A model generated the notes under the pieces. It was not told where the DNA came from. It did not search any database and was given only the letters and a program-made list of their open reading frames with translations. Below are positions 8,263 to 17,550 of a stretch of DNA of 64,000 nucleotides, piece after piece. The translations under genes and the position numbers were made by a program. Position 1 is the first letter of the stretch; each line of letters opens with the position of its first letter. This stretch comes from Nitrogeniibacter mangrovi (lineage in GTDB: Bacteria; Pseudomonadota; Gammaproteobacteria; Burkholderiales; Rhodocyclaceae), in assembly GCF_010983895.1 (NCBI RefSeq), contig NZ_CP048836.1, forward strand, positions 62,001-126,000, given 5' to 3'.

Positions 8263-9371
8263 ATATCACCACCAAGAGAATCCGACAGGATCGTGCCCCC
8301 CATCTGCTGAAAGATCTGGCAAGCGCCAAGGTCACCCTCGGAACATTGCTGAGCAGCCATGCCCATCACCAAGTCCTCTAGGAGTGGTGGGCACCACATC
8401 AGTTTGAACCCCCGCGCTCGCAGGAAATTCTTGACCCGATTCTTCAGTTTGGACGGATCGGTATTGTGGCTACCGGTTCCATCTTTGTTGACCACGATCT
8501 CCTTGCAACCCTTTTCGCAGACGTGAGCGTGTGTTTGTTGTCCCGGCACGTGGGGAGGATCAATCCTCACTGTCGTAGGGCTGCCTCCAGGAATTTGGGT
8601 TGTTTGCCCCGAACTGGCCAGCCCGAGCGGATCAATGAACGAAACCGGATTCCCGCCGACATAGCCGTAAGTATTCCACCCCCCATCCAACCCGATGGGG
8701 TCGGACTGCACATACCTACCCGTCTCCGCATCATAGACCCGATGCCAGTTATAGCTCAGCCCCGATTCCTTGTCGTAATACTGGCCCGGGAATCGCAGGT
8801 TGAACACCACCGGATAGAGCCCGGCGGGGTTCTCGTCCGGCAGCACCTCGCCGAACGGCGGGCTGGTCCAGCGCCAGCTTGGGCTTTGGGTGGCATCGGT
8901 GAGCAGCCTGGGGGTGCCCAGGTGGTCGGTCTCGATGGCGTAGGCGGTGGTGGTGCCGTCGGTATTGGTGTCGATCACCGCCACGGGCAGGTCGCCGAGC
9001 CAGACGTATTCGCGGGTCGGGGTGCCGTCGGCCTGGTATTCACCGATGAGGTGATTCGCCTCGTCGTACATGAAGCGCTCCGCGCCGTTGGGCACGAGGC
9101 CGGCGGGGCCGGCCTTTTCGACGCGGCGGCCCTGGCCGTCGTAGCGGTAGGTGACCGTGCCGGCACCGGAGGTGGTGCTGCGCATGCGCCCGTCGGCGCC
9201 GTAGGCGAAGCTCTTGCCGGCCTCGGAGACGAGGTTGCCGGCCGCATCCAGGCTCTGGCTTTGGGTGCCGATCTGCGCGAGGCGGTTGCTGTCGGGCTGG
9301 TAGGTGAGGGCGGTGACGATGCCGGCGTAGCCGGTGAGCCGGTCGGCGGCATCGGGGACGGAAGTCGGTTT
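8259..9371 (-). pseudogene. 5'-truncated Rhs-repeat protein with variable C-terminal tip
   Basis: The reading frame is open only from a stop at 9372-9374 and encodes the last part of an Rhs protein. YD-repeats (RYDGQGRRVEKAG, YDEANHLIGEYQ) are followed by the conserved core end, PGQYYDKESGLSYNWHRV to NPVSFIDPLGLASS. After the core, about 110 residues form the variable tip (THAHVCEKGCKEIVV, then KNRVKNFLRARGF), which in intact Rhs systems is a contact-dependent toxin. There is no signal peptide, PAAR or VgrG-linked part and no 5' half, so the protein cannot be delivered as a normal Rhs effector. It may be an orphan tip module kept for recombination, or expressed from the internal ATG at 9185. 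Confidence 0.75.
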
Positions 9372-9555
9372 TCATGCGACAGAAGCATGACAACGTCGTT
9401 AATGGCTTGTGGCGGGACATTGCGCCGTATGTATCCGACTCCAAGGCCGCGTTCACGGCCATACCTCATCCGCCGATCCTCTCGAACTGCTCCGGCGACA
9501 GCAGACCCCCATCGCCGTCGGGAGAAATGCCACCTATCGATCCGCCAGGATTGTG

Positions 9556-9594
9556 CCAATATGACATTGGTGTGACAGAAACAAGCCTGTCACA
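9556..9594. promoter_or_regulatory. Two inverted repeats upstream of the secretion operon
   Basis: CCAAT-ATGAC-ATTGG (9556-9570) is followed at once by TGTGACAG-N8-CTGTCACA (9571-9594), a perfect 8-bp-arm repeat. Both lie 60-100 bases before gspG. They are plausible operators for the 10-kb operon. The second also looks like a short hairpin, so a transcript role is possible. Confidence 0.4.
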
Positions 9595-9656
9595 TTCGAC
9601 GCCTACGCTACCCCTCTTCGCGAAATCGCCATCACCCCGTCCGGAGCCCGTGTCCC

Positions 9657-10088
9657 ATGCGCATCCCGTCTGTCCGCGCTTCCCTTCGCCAGAGCGGCTT
9701 CACGCTGCTCGAGCTGCTTGTCGTCATGGTCATCATCGGGCTGCTGGCCGGCTACGTGGGGCCGCGCTTCTTTGCGCAGATCGGCAAGTCGCAGGTGAAG
9801 ACGGCGCGGGCGCAGATCGACGGGCTGGAGAAGGCGCTGGATCAGTTCCGCCTCGACGTGGGCCGCTATCCGCTCACCGAGGAGGGGCTGGCCGCGCTGG
9901 ATGCGGCGCCGGCGGGGGTGTCCAAGTGGCAGGGGCCGTACCTGCGCAAGGCGGTGCCGCTCGACCCCTGGGACAAGCCCTACCAGTACCGTTCGCCGGG
10001 CGAGCACGGTGACTTCGACCTGTACTCCTTCGGCAAGGACGGGCAGCCCGGCGGCGAGGGCGAGGCGGCCGACATCGTCAACTGGTAG
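9657..10088 (+). CDS. gspG: Type II secretion major pseudopilin GspG
   Basis: Main subunit of the periplasmic pseudopilus that drives type II secretion. A short basic leader ends at the prepilin peptidase site G|FTLLELLVVMVIIGLL, with the +5 Glu needed for assembly. The C-terminal half has the GspG fold with DPWDKPYQY and the calcium-loop region DFDLYSFGKDGQPGGEG. At 143 residues the length is normal. It heads an operon with gspF 15 bases downstream. Three more pseudopilin genes occur at the other end of the cluster. Confidence 0.92.
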   Translation: MRIPSVRASLRQSGFTLLELLVVMVIIGLLAGYVGPRFFAQIGKSQVKTARAQIDGLEKALDQFRLDVGRYPLTEEGLAALDAAPAGVSKWQGPYLRKAVPLDPWDKPYQYRSPGEHGDFDLYSFGKDGQPGGEGEAADIVNW

Positions 10089-10103
10089 GCGCCCGGGCGA
10101 GCG

Positions 10104-11279
10104 ATGAGATACCAGGTCAAGGCCATCGCCCAGGGGGCCGACATCGTCGAGGTGGAGCTCGAGGCGGCCAACGAGGCGGAGGCGCGCTCGCTGGCCGATG
10201 CGCGCGGGCTGAGCATCCTCGCGGTGCGCGCGCTGCGCCAGGGCGGGCGCCGGGCGCGCTTTCCGCTGCTGCTGTTCAACCAGGAGCTGCTGGCGCTGCT
10301 GGCGGCGGGCATCCCGTTGGCCGAGGCCGTCGACGCGCTCGCCGAGAAGGAGTCCCGCCCCCCGGTGCGCGGGGTGCTCGACGACATCCGCACGGCGCTG
10401 CGCGAGGGGCGCACCCTGTCCTCGGCGCTGGCGTCGGCGCCGCAGGCCTTTCCCGATCTGTACGTGGCCATGATCCGCGCCGCCGAGCGCACCAGCGACC
10501 TGGTGCCGGCGGTGGCGCGCTTCATCGCCTATCGCCAGCAGGTGGAGGCGCTGCGCGGCAAGCTGGTGAGCGCGGCCATCTACCCGGTGCTGCTGGTGAG
10601 CGTGGGCTCGCTGGTGGTGCTGTTCCTGCTCGGCTACGTGGTGCCCAACTTCTCGCACATCTATGAAGACGTGGGCAGCGACCTGCCCTTCATGTCGCGC
10701 CTGCTCATGCAGTGGGGCCAGTTCGTGGAGGCCAACGCGCTGGCGATGGCCATCGGCGCGGTGGTGAGCGTGGCGGCGCTGGTGGTGGGCCTGCGCCAGC
10801 CGGCCACGGCGGCGGCCATCGGCCGCGCCCTGTGGCGCATGCCCATGATCGGCGAGCGCCTGCGGGTGTTCCAGCTGGCGCGCTTCTACCGCACCCTGGG
10901 CATGCTGCTCACCGGCGGCATTCCTGTGGTGACCGCGCTGGGCATGGTGGCCGGGCTGCTCACCCCGAGCCTGCGCAGCGGCCTGGAGACGGCCATCGCG
11001 CGCATCCGCGAGGGCAGCGGGTTCGCCGCCACCCTGGCGGCCCAGGGGCTGGCCACGCCGGTGGCCCTGCGCATGCTGCAGGTGGGCGAGCGCGCCGGCA
11101 ACCTGGGCGAGATGCTCACCCGCGCGGCCGAGTTCCATGAGGAGGACACCGCTCGCCAGGTGGAATGGCTCACGCGCCTGTTCGGCCCGCTGCTGATGTT
11201 GTTCATCGGCGTGGCCATCGGCGGCATCGTGGTGCTCATGTACCTGCCGATCTTCCAGCTTGCCGAGGCGGTGGGATGA
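10104..11279 (+). CDS. gspF: Type II secretion inner-membrane platform protein GspF
   Basis: Polytopic inner-membrane protein that couples the GspE ATPase to pseudopilus assembly. 391 residues. Two repeated cytoplasmic GspF domains flank the membrane helices (LLVSVGSLVVLFLLGYVV and the C-terminal LLMLFIGVAIGGIVVLMYLPIF). The motif LLALLAAGIPLAEAVDALAE and the second-repeat motif RTLGMLLTGGIPVVTAL are typical of GspF/PilC. Its stop overlaps the start of gspE (ATGA). Confidence 0.93.
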   Translation: MRYQVKAIAQGADIVEVELEAANEAEARSLADARGLSILAVRALRQGGRRARFPLLLFNQELLALLAAGIPLAEAVDALAEKESRPPVRGVLDDIRTALREGRTLSSALASAPQAFPDLYVAMIRAAERTSDLVPAVARFIAYRQQVEALRGKLVSAAIYPVLLVSVGSLVVLFLLGYVVPNFSHIYEDVGSDLPFMSRLLMQWGQFVEANALAMAIGAVVSVAALVVGLRQPATAAAIGRALWRMPMIGERLRVFQLARFYRTLGMLLTGGIPVVTALGMVAGLLTPSLRSGLETAIARIREGSGFAATLAAQGLATPVALRMLQVGERAGNLGEMLTRAAEFHEEDTARQVEWLTRLFGPLLMLFIGVAIGGIVVLMYLPIFQLAEAVG

Positions 11280-12934
11280 ACGCGCCCGACATCCGCCCCT
11301 TCAGCGCCGACGAGCTGGCCGCCGCCCGGGTGGCGGGCGGGCGCATGCTCGACGCGCTGGCCACGCTCGAGGCCGAGGCGCCGCTGCGCCTGGCGCGCCT
11401 GGCGCGCACCTTCGGCCTGCCGGTGCTGGGCCATGCGGCGCTCATGGCGCGCGCACCCGACTTCGGCGTCATGCCCTTCGAGCAGGCGCTGCGGCGCGAG
11501 TGCATCGCCCTGCGCGAGGACGACGGCGGCCTGTGCCTGGTGCTGGCCGACCCCTTCGATCGCGCGCTCATGGACGGGCTCGGCGCCCGCCTCGCCGAGC
11601 CGGTGCGCTGGGCCCTGGGCGACCGGGACGACATCGCCGCCTGCCTGGCCCGCCACGAGGACGAGGTGCGCCGCGCCGCCGGGCTGTCGGACACCCGTGG
11701 CGGCGAGCGCAAGGGCGACGGCGCCGAGGATCTGTCCCTGCGCCGCATCAGCGAAGACGCCAGCCCGGTGGTCAAGCTGGTCAACTCCACCCTCTACGAC
11801 GCGCTCAAGCAGGGCGCCAGCGACATCCATCTGGAGTGCGTGCCGGCCGGGCTGGTGATCCAGTACCGCATCGACGGCGTGCTCTCGCGGGTGGGCAGCG
11901 TGCAGGGCGCCGAGCTGGCCGAGCAGGCCATCTCACGGGTCAAGGTGATGGCCGAGCTCGACATCGCCGAGCGCCGGGTGCCCCAGGACGGGCGCTTCAA
12001 GGCCCTCGCGGCGGGGCGCGAGATCGACTTCCGCGTCTCCATCATGCCCAGCATCCACGGCGAGGACGCGGTGCTGCGGGTGCTCGACAAGGAACACCTC
12101 AGCGCCGAGATGACCGGCCTGTCGCTCGAGACCCTCGGCTTCGACGACACCGCCCGCGCCACCCTGCGCCGACTCGCCAGCGAGCCCTACGGCATGCTGC
12201 TGGTGACCGGGCCCACCGGCTCGGGCAAGACCACCTCGCTGTACGCCACCCTGGCCGAGACCAACCACGGCCTGGACAAGATCATCACCATCGAGGACCC
12301 GGTGGAATACCAGCTGCCCGGGGTGCTGCAGATTCCGGTCAACGAAAAGAAGGGGCTCACCTTTGCCCGCGGCCTGCGCTCCATCCTGCGCCACGACCCG
12401 GACAAGATCATGGTGGGCGAGATCCGCGACGGCGAGACCGCCGAGATCGCGGTGCAGGCGGCGCTCACCGGCCACCTGGTGTTCACCACCGTGCACGCCA
12501 ACAACGTGTTCGACGTCATCGGCCGCTTCACCCACATGGGCATCGACCCCTACAACCTCACCGCCGCGCTCAACGGCGTGGTGGCGCAGCGGCTCATCCG
12601 CATCATCTGCCCCCACTGCGCCGACGACATCGTGCCCGACGCGCAGCTGGTGGCCGACTCGGCGCTCGCGAGCACCGCGGGCTTCCGCTTCCGCGCCGGC
12701 CATGGCTGCGGCCAGTGCCGCGGCTCGGGCTACAAGGGGCGCCGGGCCATTGCCGAGGTGCTGATCCTGGACGACGAGATCCGCGAGCTGATCGTCACCC
12801 GCGCGCCGGTGCGCGCGCTCAAGGCCAAGGCCGCCGAACGCGGCTTTCGCAGCCTGCGCGACGCGGCCACCGCGCTGGTCGCCGCGGGCGAGACCACTTT
12901 GCAGGAGTTGAACCGTGTCACGCTTCTGGGGTGA
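11276..12934 (+). CDS. gspE: Type II secretion/pilus assembly ATPase GspE
   Basis: Cytoplasmic hexameric ATPase that powers pseudopilin polymerisation. I start it at the ATG at 11276, which overlaps the gspF stop, giving 552 residues. Visible features are the N-terminal GspE/PilB domain, Walker A (GPTGSGKTTSLY), the Asp box ending in TIEDPVEYQ, Walker B (KIMVGEIRDGETAEIA), the His box (HLVFTTVHANN) and a C-terminal tetracysteine zinc finger (CPHC and CGQC). The C4 finger is typical of GspE and MshE. The next gene overlaps its 3' end by 20 bases. Confidence 0.94.
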   Translation: MNAPDIRPFSADELAAARVAGGRMLDALATLEAEAPLRLARLARTFGLPVLGHAALMARAPDFGVMPFEQALRRECIALREDDGGLCLVLADPFDRALMDGLGARLAEPVRWALGDRDDIAACLARHEDEVRRAAGLSDTRGGERKGDGAEDLSLRRISEDASPVVKLVNSTLYDALKQGASDIHLECVPAGLVIQYRIDGVLSRVGSVQGAELAEQAISRVKVMAELDIAERRVPQDGRFKALAAGREIDFRVSIMPSIHGEDAVLRVLDKEHLSAEMTGLSLETLGFDDTARATLRRLASEPYGMLLVTGPTGSGKTTSLYATLAETNHGLDKIITIEDPVEYQLPGVLQIPVNEKKGLTFARGLRSILRHDPDKIMVGEIRDGETAEIAVQAALTGHLVFTTVHANNVFDVIGRFTHMGIDPYNLTAALNGVVAQRLIRIICPHCADDIVPDAQLVADSALASTAGFRFRAGHGCGQCRGSGYKGRRAIAEVLILDDEIRELIVTRAPVRALKAKAAERGFRSLRDAATALVAAGETTLQELNRVTLLG

Positions 12935-13619
12935 GCCGGTGGAACTGTGGCTGACGCCGGCCGGCTGCGCGCTGCGCGCTGGCGCCGACACCGTGCACCT
13001 GCCCACGACCGGCGCCGAACCGGCCTGGCCGGCCGCGCTCGCCGCGCACCTGCCGGCGCGCGCGCGCGTGCTCGCCCGGGTGGACGACCGCTGGGTGCGC
13101 TACCTGGTGTGCCGCTGGCCGACGGCCATTCGCGGCCGCAAGGAGCGCGAGGCCTGGCTCGCGCACCAGTTCCGCCAGGTGCACGGCCTCGCCGACGCCG
13201 ACTGGGTGATGTGCCGCGATGCCGATCCGGCCGCGGCCGCCTTCGTCGCCTGCGCGCTGCCGCGTGCGCTGGTCGAGGCGCTGCAGGCCGTGGTGCGCCA
13301 GGCCAGGGGCCGGCTGGTGAGCCTGACCGGCGCTTTCGTCGCCCGCTACAACGCCCTGGCACGGCAGCTCGATGCCGGCGACGGCGCGCTCGCGCTCACC
13401 GACGGCGGGCGCCTGACGCTCGGCGTGTGGCGCGACGGCCAATGGACCGCGCTGCTCAGCCGCGCCCTGGGCGAGGGCGACGCCCTGGCCGCGTGGCGCG
13501 AGCTGACCCCCCTGTGCGTCACCGGCGAGGCCGCGCCCGCCGGGGTGCTGTTTCACGCGGGTACGGTGTTGACCGCGCCCGAGGGCTGGACCACCCGGGC
13601 CGTGGCGATTGCAGCATGA
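12915..13619 (+). CDS. PilM/GspL-position protein of unknown family
   Basis: 234-residue protein starting with GTG at 12915, overlapping the end of gspE. Genes in this slot of pilin-like operons usually encode the actin-fold protein PilM or the cytoplasmic part of GspL, which recruits the ATPase to the membrane. The sequence (MSRFWGEPVELWLTPAG, then WRYLVCRWPTAIRG-like segments and a C-terminal TDGGRLTLGVWRDGQW) is compatible with half of such a fold. I do not see clear ATP-binding motifs, so the role is positional inference. Confidence 0.6.
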   Translation: MSRFWGEPVELWLTPAGCALRAGADTVHLPTTGAEPAWPAALAAHLPARARVLARVDDRWVRYLVCRWPTAIRGRKEREAWLAHQFRQVHGLADADWVMCRDADPAAAAFVACALPRALVEALQAVVRQARGRLVSLTGAFVARYNALARQLDAGDGALALTDGGRLTLGVWRDGQWTALLSRALGEGDALAAWRELTPLCVTGEAAPAGVLFHAGTVLTAPEGWTTRAVAIAA

Positions 13620-14152
13620 GCGCACCGGCCCGGCTCGACCTCGACCTCATCCCCCAGCGCCGCCCGCCCGGCGCGCTCGGCTGGGCGCTGCTCGTGCTCG
13701 GGCTGCTCATGAGCGGGATCGAGGTGAGCCACTATGTGGACCGGCGCGCCGATCTGGCCGAGCGCGAGCAGATCGTCGCGCGCCTGCGTCATCAGGTCGA
13801 ACGCGCCCGCCATGCCGACCGGCGCGAGGCGGCCAGCGACACCCCGGTCAGCGCCGAGGAGGCCGCGCCCGCCCTCAAGCTCGCCCACCAGCTCGAGCGC
13901 GACTGGCCGCGCCTGTTCGCCGCCGTGGCCGAGGCCGGCGGCCCCGGTGTGAGCCTGATGGCGCTTACTCCCGACGCCCTGCGCGGGGTGGTGCGGCTGA
14001 ACGCCGAGGCCGACGGCCTGCAGGCCCTGTTCGACTACATGGGGCGGCTCGAACAGCGCCCCGAGCTGCGCAACGTGCAGTTGCTCGCCTACGAGGAAGC
14101 GGGCGGGCGCTTCCGCTTCAATCTCGCCGCCGACTGGGTGGGGGCACCATGA
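13616..14152 (+). CDS. PilN-like inner-membrane assembly protein
   Basis: 178-residue bitopic protein. A short cytoplasmic tail with LDLDLIPQRRPPG (PilN-type tail that docks onto PilM) is followed by one membrane helix (GALGWALLVLGLLMSGIEV), a coiled coil (LAEREQIVARLRHQVERARH) and a small periplasmic ferredoxin-like domain (LMALTPDALRGVVRLNAEA). It overlaps both neighbours by ATGA junctions, so translation is coupled. The architecture matches PilN/GspL C-terminal halves. Confidence 0.7.
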   Translation: MSAPARLDLDLIPQRRPPGALGWALLVLGLLMSGIEVSHYVDRRADLAEREQIVARLRHQVERARHADRREAASDTPVSAEEAAPALKLAHQLERDWPRLFAAVAEAGGPGVSLMALTPDALRGVVRLNAEADGLQALFDYMGRLEQRPELRNVQLLAYEEAGGRFRFNLAADWVGAP

Positions 14153-14711
14153 TCCGCGTCGACCGCACCCGCTTCGAACCCCTGCAGGTGCTGCTGGTGC
14201 GCAGCGTCCATCGGGCCGGCTGGGCCGGCGCCGTGGGCGTGGCGCTGCTGGCCTTCGCGCTCGCCTTCGGGCTGTCGGCCGGGGGGAGCAGCGCGCCCGT
14301 GCCGAGGCCCTGGCCGCCGAGCGCGCGATGCTGCTCAAGGTGGCCGCCGCACCGGCGCAGGCGCGCCAGAGCGACCGCGGCCGGCTCGACGCCTTCTACG
14401 CCCGCTTCACCCCCGGTGCCCGCCTCGCCGAGCTGCTCGCGGACATCCACCTGAGCGCCGACCGCCATGGCCTGCTGCCCGAGCGCGGCGACTACCGCAG
14501 CGCCGTGGTCTCGGGCACGCCGCTGGTGCGCATCAACGCCACCTTGCCGGTGGACGGGCGCTTCGATGCGCTCTATGCCTGGCTGGGCGAGGTGATGGGG
14601 CGCCATCCGGGGGTGGGCATCGAGCAGCTCGCGATCAAGCGCGAGTCGCCGCGCGACACGCGCATGCAGGCCGAAGTGCGCCTGGCCGTTTATGTGCGGG
14701 GCGGGCAATGA
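14149..14711 (+). pseudogene. PilO/GspM-like protein with a one-base frameshift
   Basis: The frame starts at ATG 14149 (MIRVDRTRFEPLQVLL) with a membrane helix (GAVGVALLAFALAFGLSAG), then is lost at the six-G run 14281-14286. Adding one G restores GEQRARAEALAAERAMLLKV and joins it to the second reading frame, which runs to 14711 (FDALYAWLGEVMGRHPGV, then RLAVYVRGGQ). The joined protein would be about 187 residues with the PilO/GspM plan of short tail, helix, coiled coil and ferredoxin-like domain. The break is either a sequence error in a homopolymer or a genuine mutation; all neighbours are intact. Confidence 0.75.
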
Positions 14712-15232
14712 AGCGGCGCCAGCTGATCCTCGTCGCCTCGCTGGGGGCGACCCTGGCCGCCAGCTGGTGGGCCTCCGGGCTCGAATCCGGCGCTGACGGC
14801 GCCGAGCCGGCCCCGGTGGCACAGGCGCGCAGCGCCCCGCACCGGCCGGCCCGGCGCGCGCCGGCGGCGCCGCCGAGCCTCGCCGGCCTCGACGGCGCGC
14901 GCGCCGGCTTCGGCGAGGCCGCGCCGCCGGTGTTCGGCCTGCCTCCGCCGCCCCCGCCCCCGCCGTCGGCGGCCGCGCTCGCGGCCATGCGCCCGGCGCC
15001 GGCGCCGCGGCCGGTGGCCCCGGCGCTGCCCTACACCTACATCGGTTCCCTGCAGGAAGCCGGCGGCGAGCGGGTGATCTTCCTGCTCGACGGCGAGCGC
15101 CTGGTGACCGCGCGCGTCGGCGAAGTGCTCGACGAACGCTACCGCATCAACGCGGCGGACGAGACCGCCGTGACCCTGACCTACCTGCCGCTGAAGCAGA
15201 CCCAGCGGCTCTCCCTGGCCGACCGTTCATGA
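14708..15232 (+). CDS. PilP/GspC-like periplasmic connector
   Basis: 174-residue inner-membrane-anchored protein: an N-terminal helix (LILVASLGATLAASWWASG), a long Ala/Pro-rich linker including an eight-Pro run, then a small beta domain (LPYTYIGSLQEAGGERVIFLLDGERLVTARVGEV). That domain has the HR/PilP fold that binds the N0 domain of the secretin. Its position directly before the secretin gene, with overlapping stop and start, supports the role of linking the inner-membrane platform to the outer-membrane channel. Confidence 0.75.
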   Translation: MKRRQLILVASLGATLAASWWASGLESGADGAEPAPVAQARSAPHRPARRAPAAPPSLAGLDGARAGFGEAAPPVFGLPPPPPPPPSAAALAAMRPAPAPRPVAPALPYTYIGSLQEAGGERVIFLLDGERLVTARVGEVLDERYRINAADETAVTLTYLPLKQTQRLSLADRS

Positions 15233-17550
15233 CCCGCTCCGTGATTTCGCTCCTCCGTTTCCTGTCGCTGCTGGTGCTCGTCGGCCTGCTCGGCGCCTGC
15301 GCCAGCAACCGGGCCCTCGAGTCGGCGCGCTCCGACTTCAGCGACGGCGATCCGGTGGCCGCGCTGGCGCGCCTGTCGCAGCAGGTGGCGCAGGATCCGG
15401 ACAACCGCGAGCTGCGCACCTATTACCTCAACCAGCGCGAGCGCCTGGTGCTCAAGGGCCTGGCGGGGGCCGAGCGCATGGCACGTGCCGGGCAGACCGA
15501 GGAGGCGGGGCGTCTCTACGACGAGATCCTCGGCTTCGCGCCCGACGAGCCGCGCGCCCTGCGCGGCAAGGCGGCGCTGAAGGCGCGGGCGCGCCATGCG
15601 GCGATGCTCGATACCGCCGAGGTCGATCTGGCCCGGAAGGACACCGATGCGGCCATGGCGGCGGTGCGCCAGGTGCTCACCGAAGACCCGCTCGACAACC
15701 GCGCCCGCACCCTGCAACGGCGTATCGAGGCGGCGCTGGCGGCGGCCAATCCGCCCCCGGCGCACGAGCTCAAGGGGCCGTTTTCGCGCCCGGTGACCCT
15801 GGAGTTCCGCGACGCGCCGCTGCGCACGGTGTTCGAGGCCCTGTCGCGCGCGGCCGGCATCAACTTCGTGTTCGACCGCGACGTGCGCCCCGAGGCCAAG
15901 GTGACCCTGTTCGTGCGCGACACCACCGTGGACGAGGTGCTCAGGCTGCTCACCGCCACCCAGAAGATCGAGAGCAAGCTGCTCAACGCCAACTCGGTGC
16001 TCATCTACCCGGCGACGCCCGCCAAGACCAAGGAATACCGCGAGCTGGTGACGCGCACCTTCTACCTGGCCAACGCCGACGTGAAGCAGGCCCAGTCGCT
16101 GATCCGCCAGTTGGTCAAGATCCGCGACGTGTTCATCGACGAGAAGCTCAAGCTGCTGGTGGTCAAGGACACCCCCGAGGCGGTGGCGCTGGCCGAGCAG
16201 CTGATCAAGTCGCTGGACGTGGCCGAGCCCGAGGTGATGCTCGAGGTCGAGGTGCTGGAGGTGAGTCGCAACAAGGTGCGCGAGCTCGGCCTCGACCTGC
16301 CCGACCAGATCGGCTACGGCGCGCTCGACGGCTCCGGCGTGGCGCGCGCGCTGGCCGACGGGGTGGTGGACCTGCGCTCGCGCGGCGGCCTGCGCCCCTA
16401 CATCGCCAACCCGGCGGTGCTGCTCAACCTGCGCCAGGAGGACAGCGACACCAGCCTGCTGGCCAACCCGCGCATCCGGGTGAAGAACAACGAGGAAGCC
16501 AAGATCCACATCGGCGACAAGCTGCCGGTGTTCACCACCACCGCCACCGCCAACGTGGGCGTGTCGGCCTCGGTCAGCTACCTGGACGTGGGCCTCAAGC
16601 TCGACGTGAAGCCGGTGGTGATGCTCGACGACGACGTCGAGATCAAGGTGGATCTGGAGGTGAGCAACATCGTCAAGGAGGTGACCGGCCCTTCCGCCTC
16701 GCTGGCCTACCAGGTGGGCACGCGCACCGCCGGCACCGTGCTGCGCCTGCATGACGGCGAGACCCAGATCCTCGCCGGGCTGCTGCAGGACGAGGAGCGC
16801 TCGGTCGGCAACGGCCTGCCCGGGGTGTCGGACCTGCCGGTGATCGGGCGCCTGTTCTCGTCCAAGAAGGACACCAACAACCGCACCGAGATCGTCCTGC
16901 TGATCACCCCGCGGGTGATCCGCAACGTCGCCCCGCCGCAGGTGGCCCGCGCCCTCGTGCCCGCCGGCACCGAGGCCGACGTGGGCGCCGCGCCGCTGAC
17001 CCTGCATCCGACCGCCGCCAACAGCCTCGGCCTGTCCGGCGACCGCTCGCCGGTGTCCAGCGGCGCCGCGCTCAGCCGTATCTTCCGTGCCGGGCAACGC
17101 GCGTTGCGCGCGACCGACCGGGACCCGGATCCCTCCGAGCCCGGCGACGCGCCGGCCGACGAAGCGGCCGCGAGTGACGGCGACAGCGCCGAACCGCCAG
17201 TGCCGGTCGGGCCGCTGTCGATCCGGGTCTCGGGGCCGAGCCAGGTGCGCGCCGGCGACAACGTGGACGTGAGCATCCAGGTCAGCGGCGGCGGCGACAT
17301 CGAAGGCGGCAAGCTCGGCCTGCGCTACGACCCGGGCCGCATCGAGGCCCCCGGCGCCCGCATCCCCGGCCTGCTCGAGGTGGACCTGCCCTCGGGCCAG
17401 GACGACGTGACCGCCACCGCCACCTTCCTCACCAAGCCCGGCACCATCGGCACGGTCGCCATCACCCCGGTCTCGGCCACCGTGCAGCGTGGCGGCAAGA
17501 CCGAGCAGGTGGCGGCCGGCGGCGGGGTGAATGTGAGTATTGCGCCGTGA
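15229..17550 (+). CDS. gspD: Secretin (GspD/PilQ/MshL family) with TPR-like N-terminus and cohesin-like C-terminus
   Basis: Outer-membrane channel of the secretion/pilus machine. 773 residues. A lipoprotein signal ends LLGAC, so the protein is likely lipid-anchored. Residues about 30-175 form TPR-like helices, followed by an N0-type domain (VTLEFRDAPLRTVFEALSRA), N1/N2 domains and the secretin core (SLLANPRIRVKNNEEAKIHIGDKLP, VGLKLDVKP, GLLQDEERSVGNGLPGVSDLP, TEIVLLITPRVIR). After an acidic linker, about 110 extra C-terminal residues (SIRVSGPSQVRAGDNVDVSIQV) resemble a cohesin/Ig-like fold, a layout seen in MshL-like secretins of betaproteobacteria. Confidence 0.92.
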   Translation: MTRSVISLLRFLSLLVLVGLLGACASNRALESARSDFSDGDPVAALARLSQQVAQDPDNRELRTYYLNQRERLVLKGLAGAERMARAGQTEEAGRLYDEILGFAPDEPRALRGKAALKARARHAAMLDTAEVDLARKDTDAAMAAVRQVLTEDPLDNRARTLQRRIEAALAAANPPPAHELKGPFSRPVTLEFRDAPLRTVFEALSRAAGINFVFDRDVRPEAKVTLFVRDTTVDEVLRLLTATQKIESKLLNANSVLIYPATPAKTKEYRELVTRTFYLANADVKQAQSLIRQLVKIRDVFIDEKLKLLVVKDTPEAVALAEQLIKSLDVAEPEVMLEVEVLEVSRNKVRELGLDLPDQIGYGALDGSGVARALADGVVDLRSRGGLRPYIANPAVLLNLRQEDSDTSLLANPRIRVKNNEEAKIHIGDKLPVFTTTATANVGVSASVSYLDVGLKLDVKPVVMLDDDVEIKVDLEVSNIVKEVTGPSASLAYQVGTRTAGTVLRLHDGETQILAGLLQDEERSVGNGLPGVSDLPVIGRLFSSKKDTNNRTEIVLLITPRVIRNVAPPQVARALVPAGTEADVGAAPLTLHPTAANSLGLSGDRSPVSSGAALSRIFRAGQRALRATDRDPDPSEPGDAPADEAAASDGDSAEPPVPVGPLSIRVSGPSQVRAGDNVDVSIQVSGGGDIEGGKLGLRYDPGRIEAPGARIPGLLEVDLPSGQDDVTATATFLTKPGTIGTVAITPVSATVQRGGKTEQVAAGGGVNVSIAP

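Noticed and set aside
14281-14286. Programmed ribosomal frameshift in the PilO-like gene
   Set aside because: No slippery heptamer with a downstream pseudoknot is evident and PilO genes are not known to use one; a second single-G loss at 41236 makes error or mutation the simpler reading.
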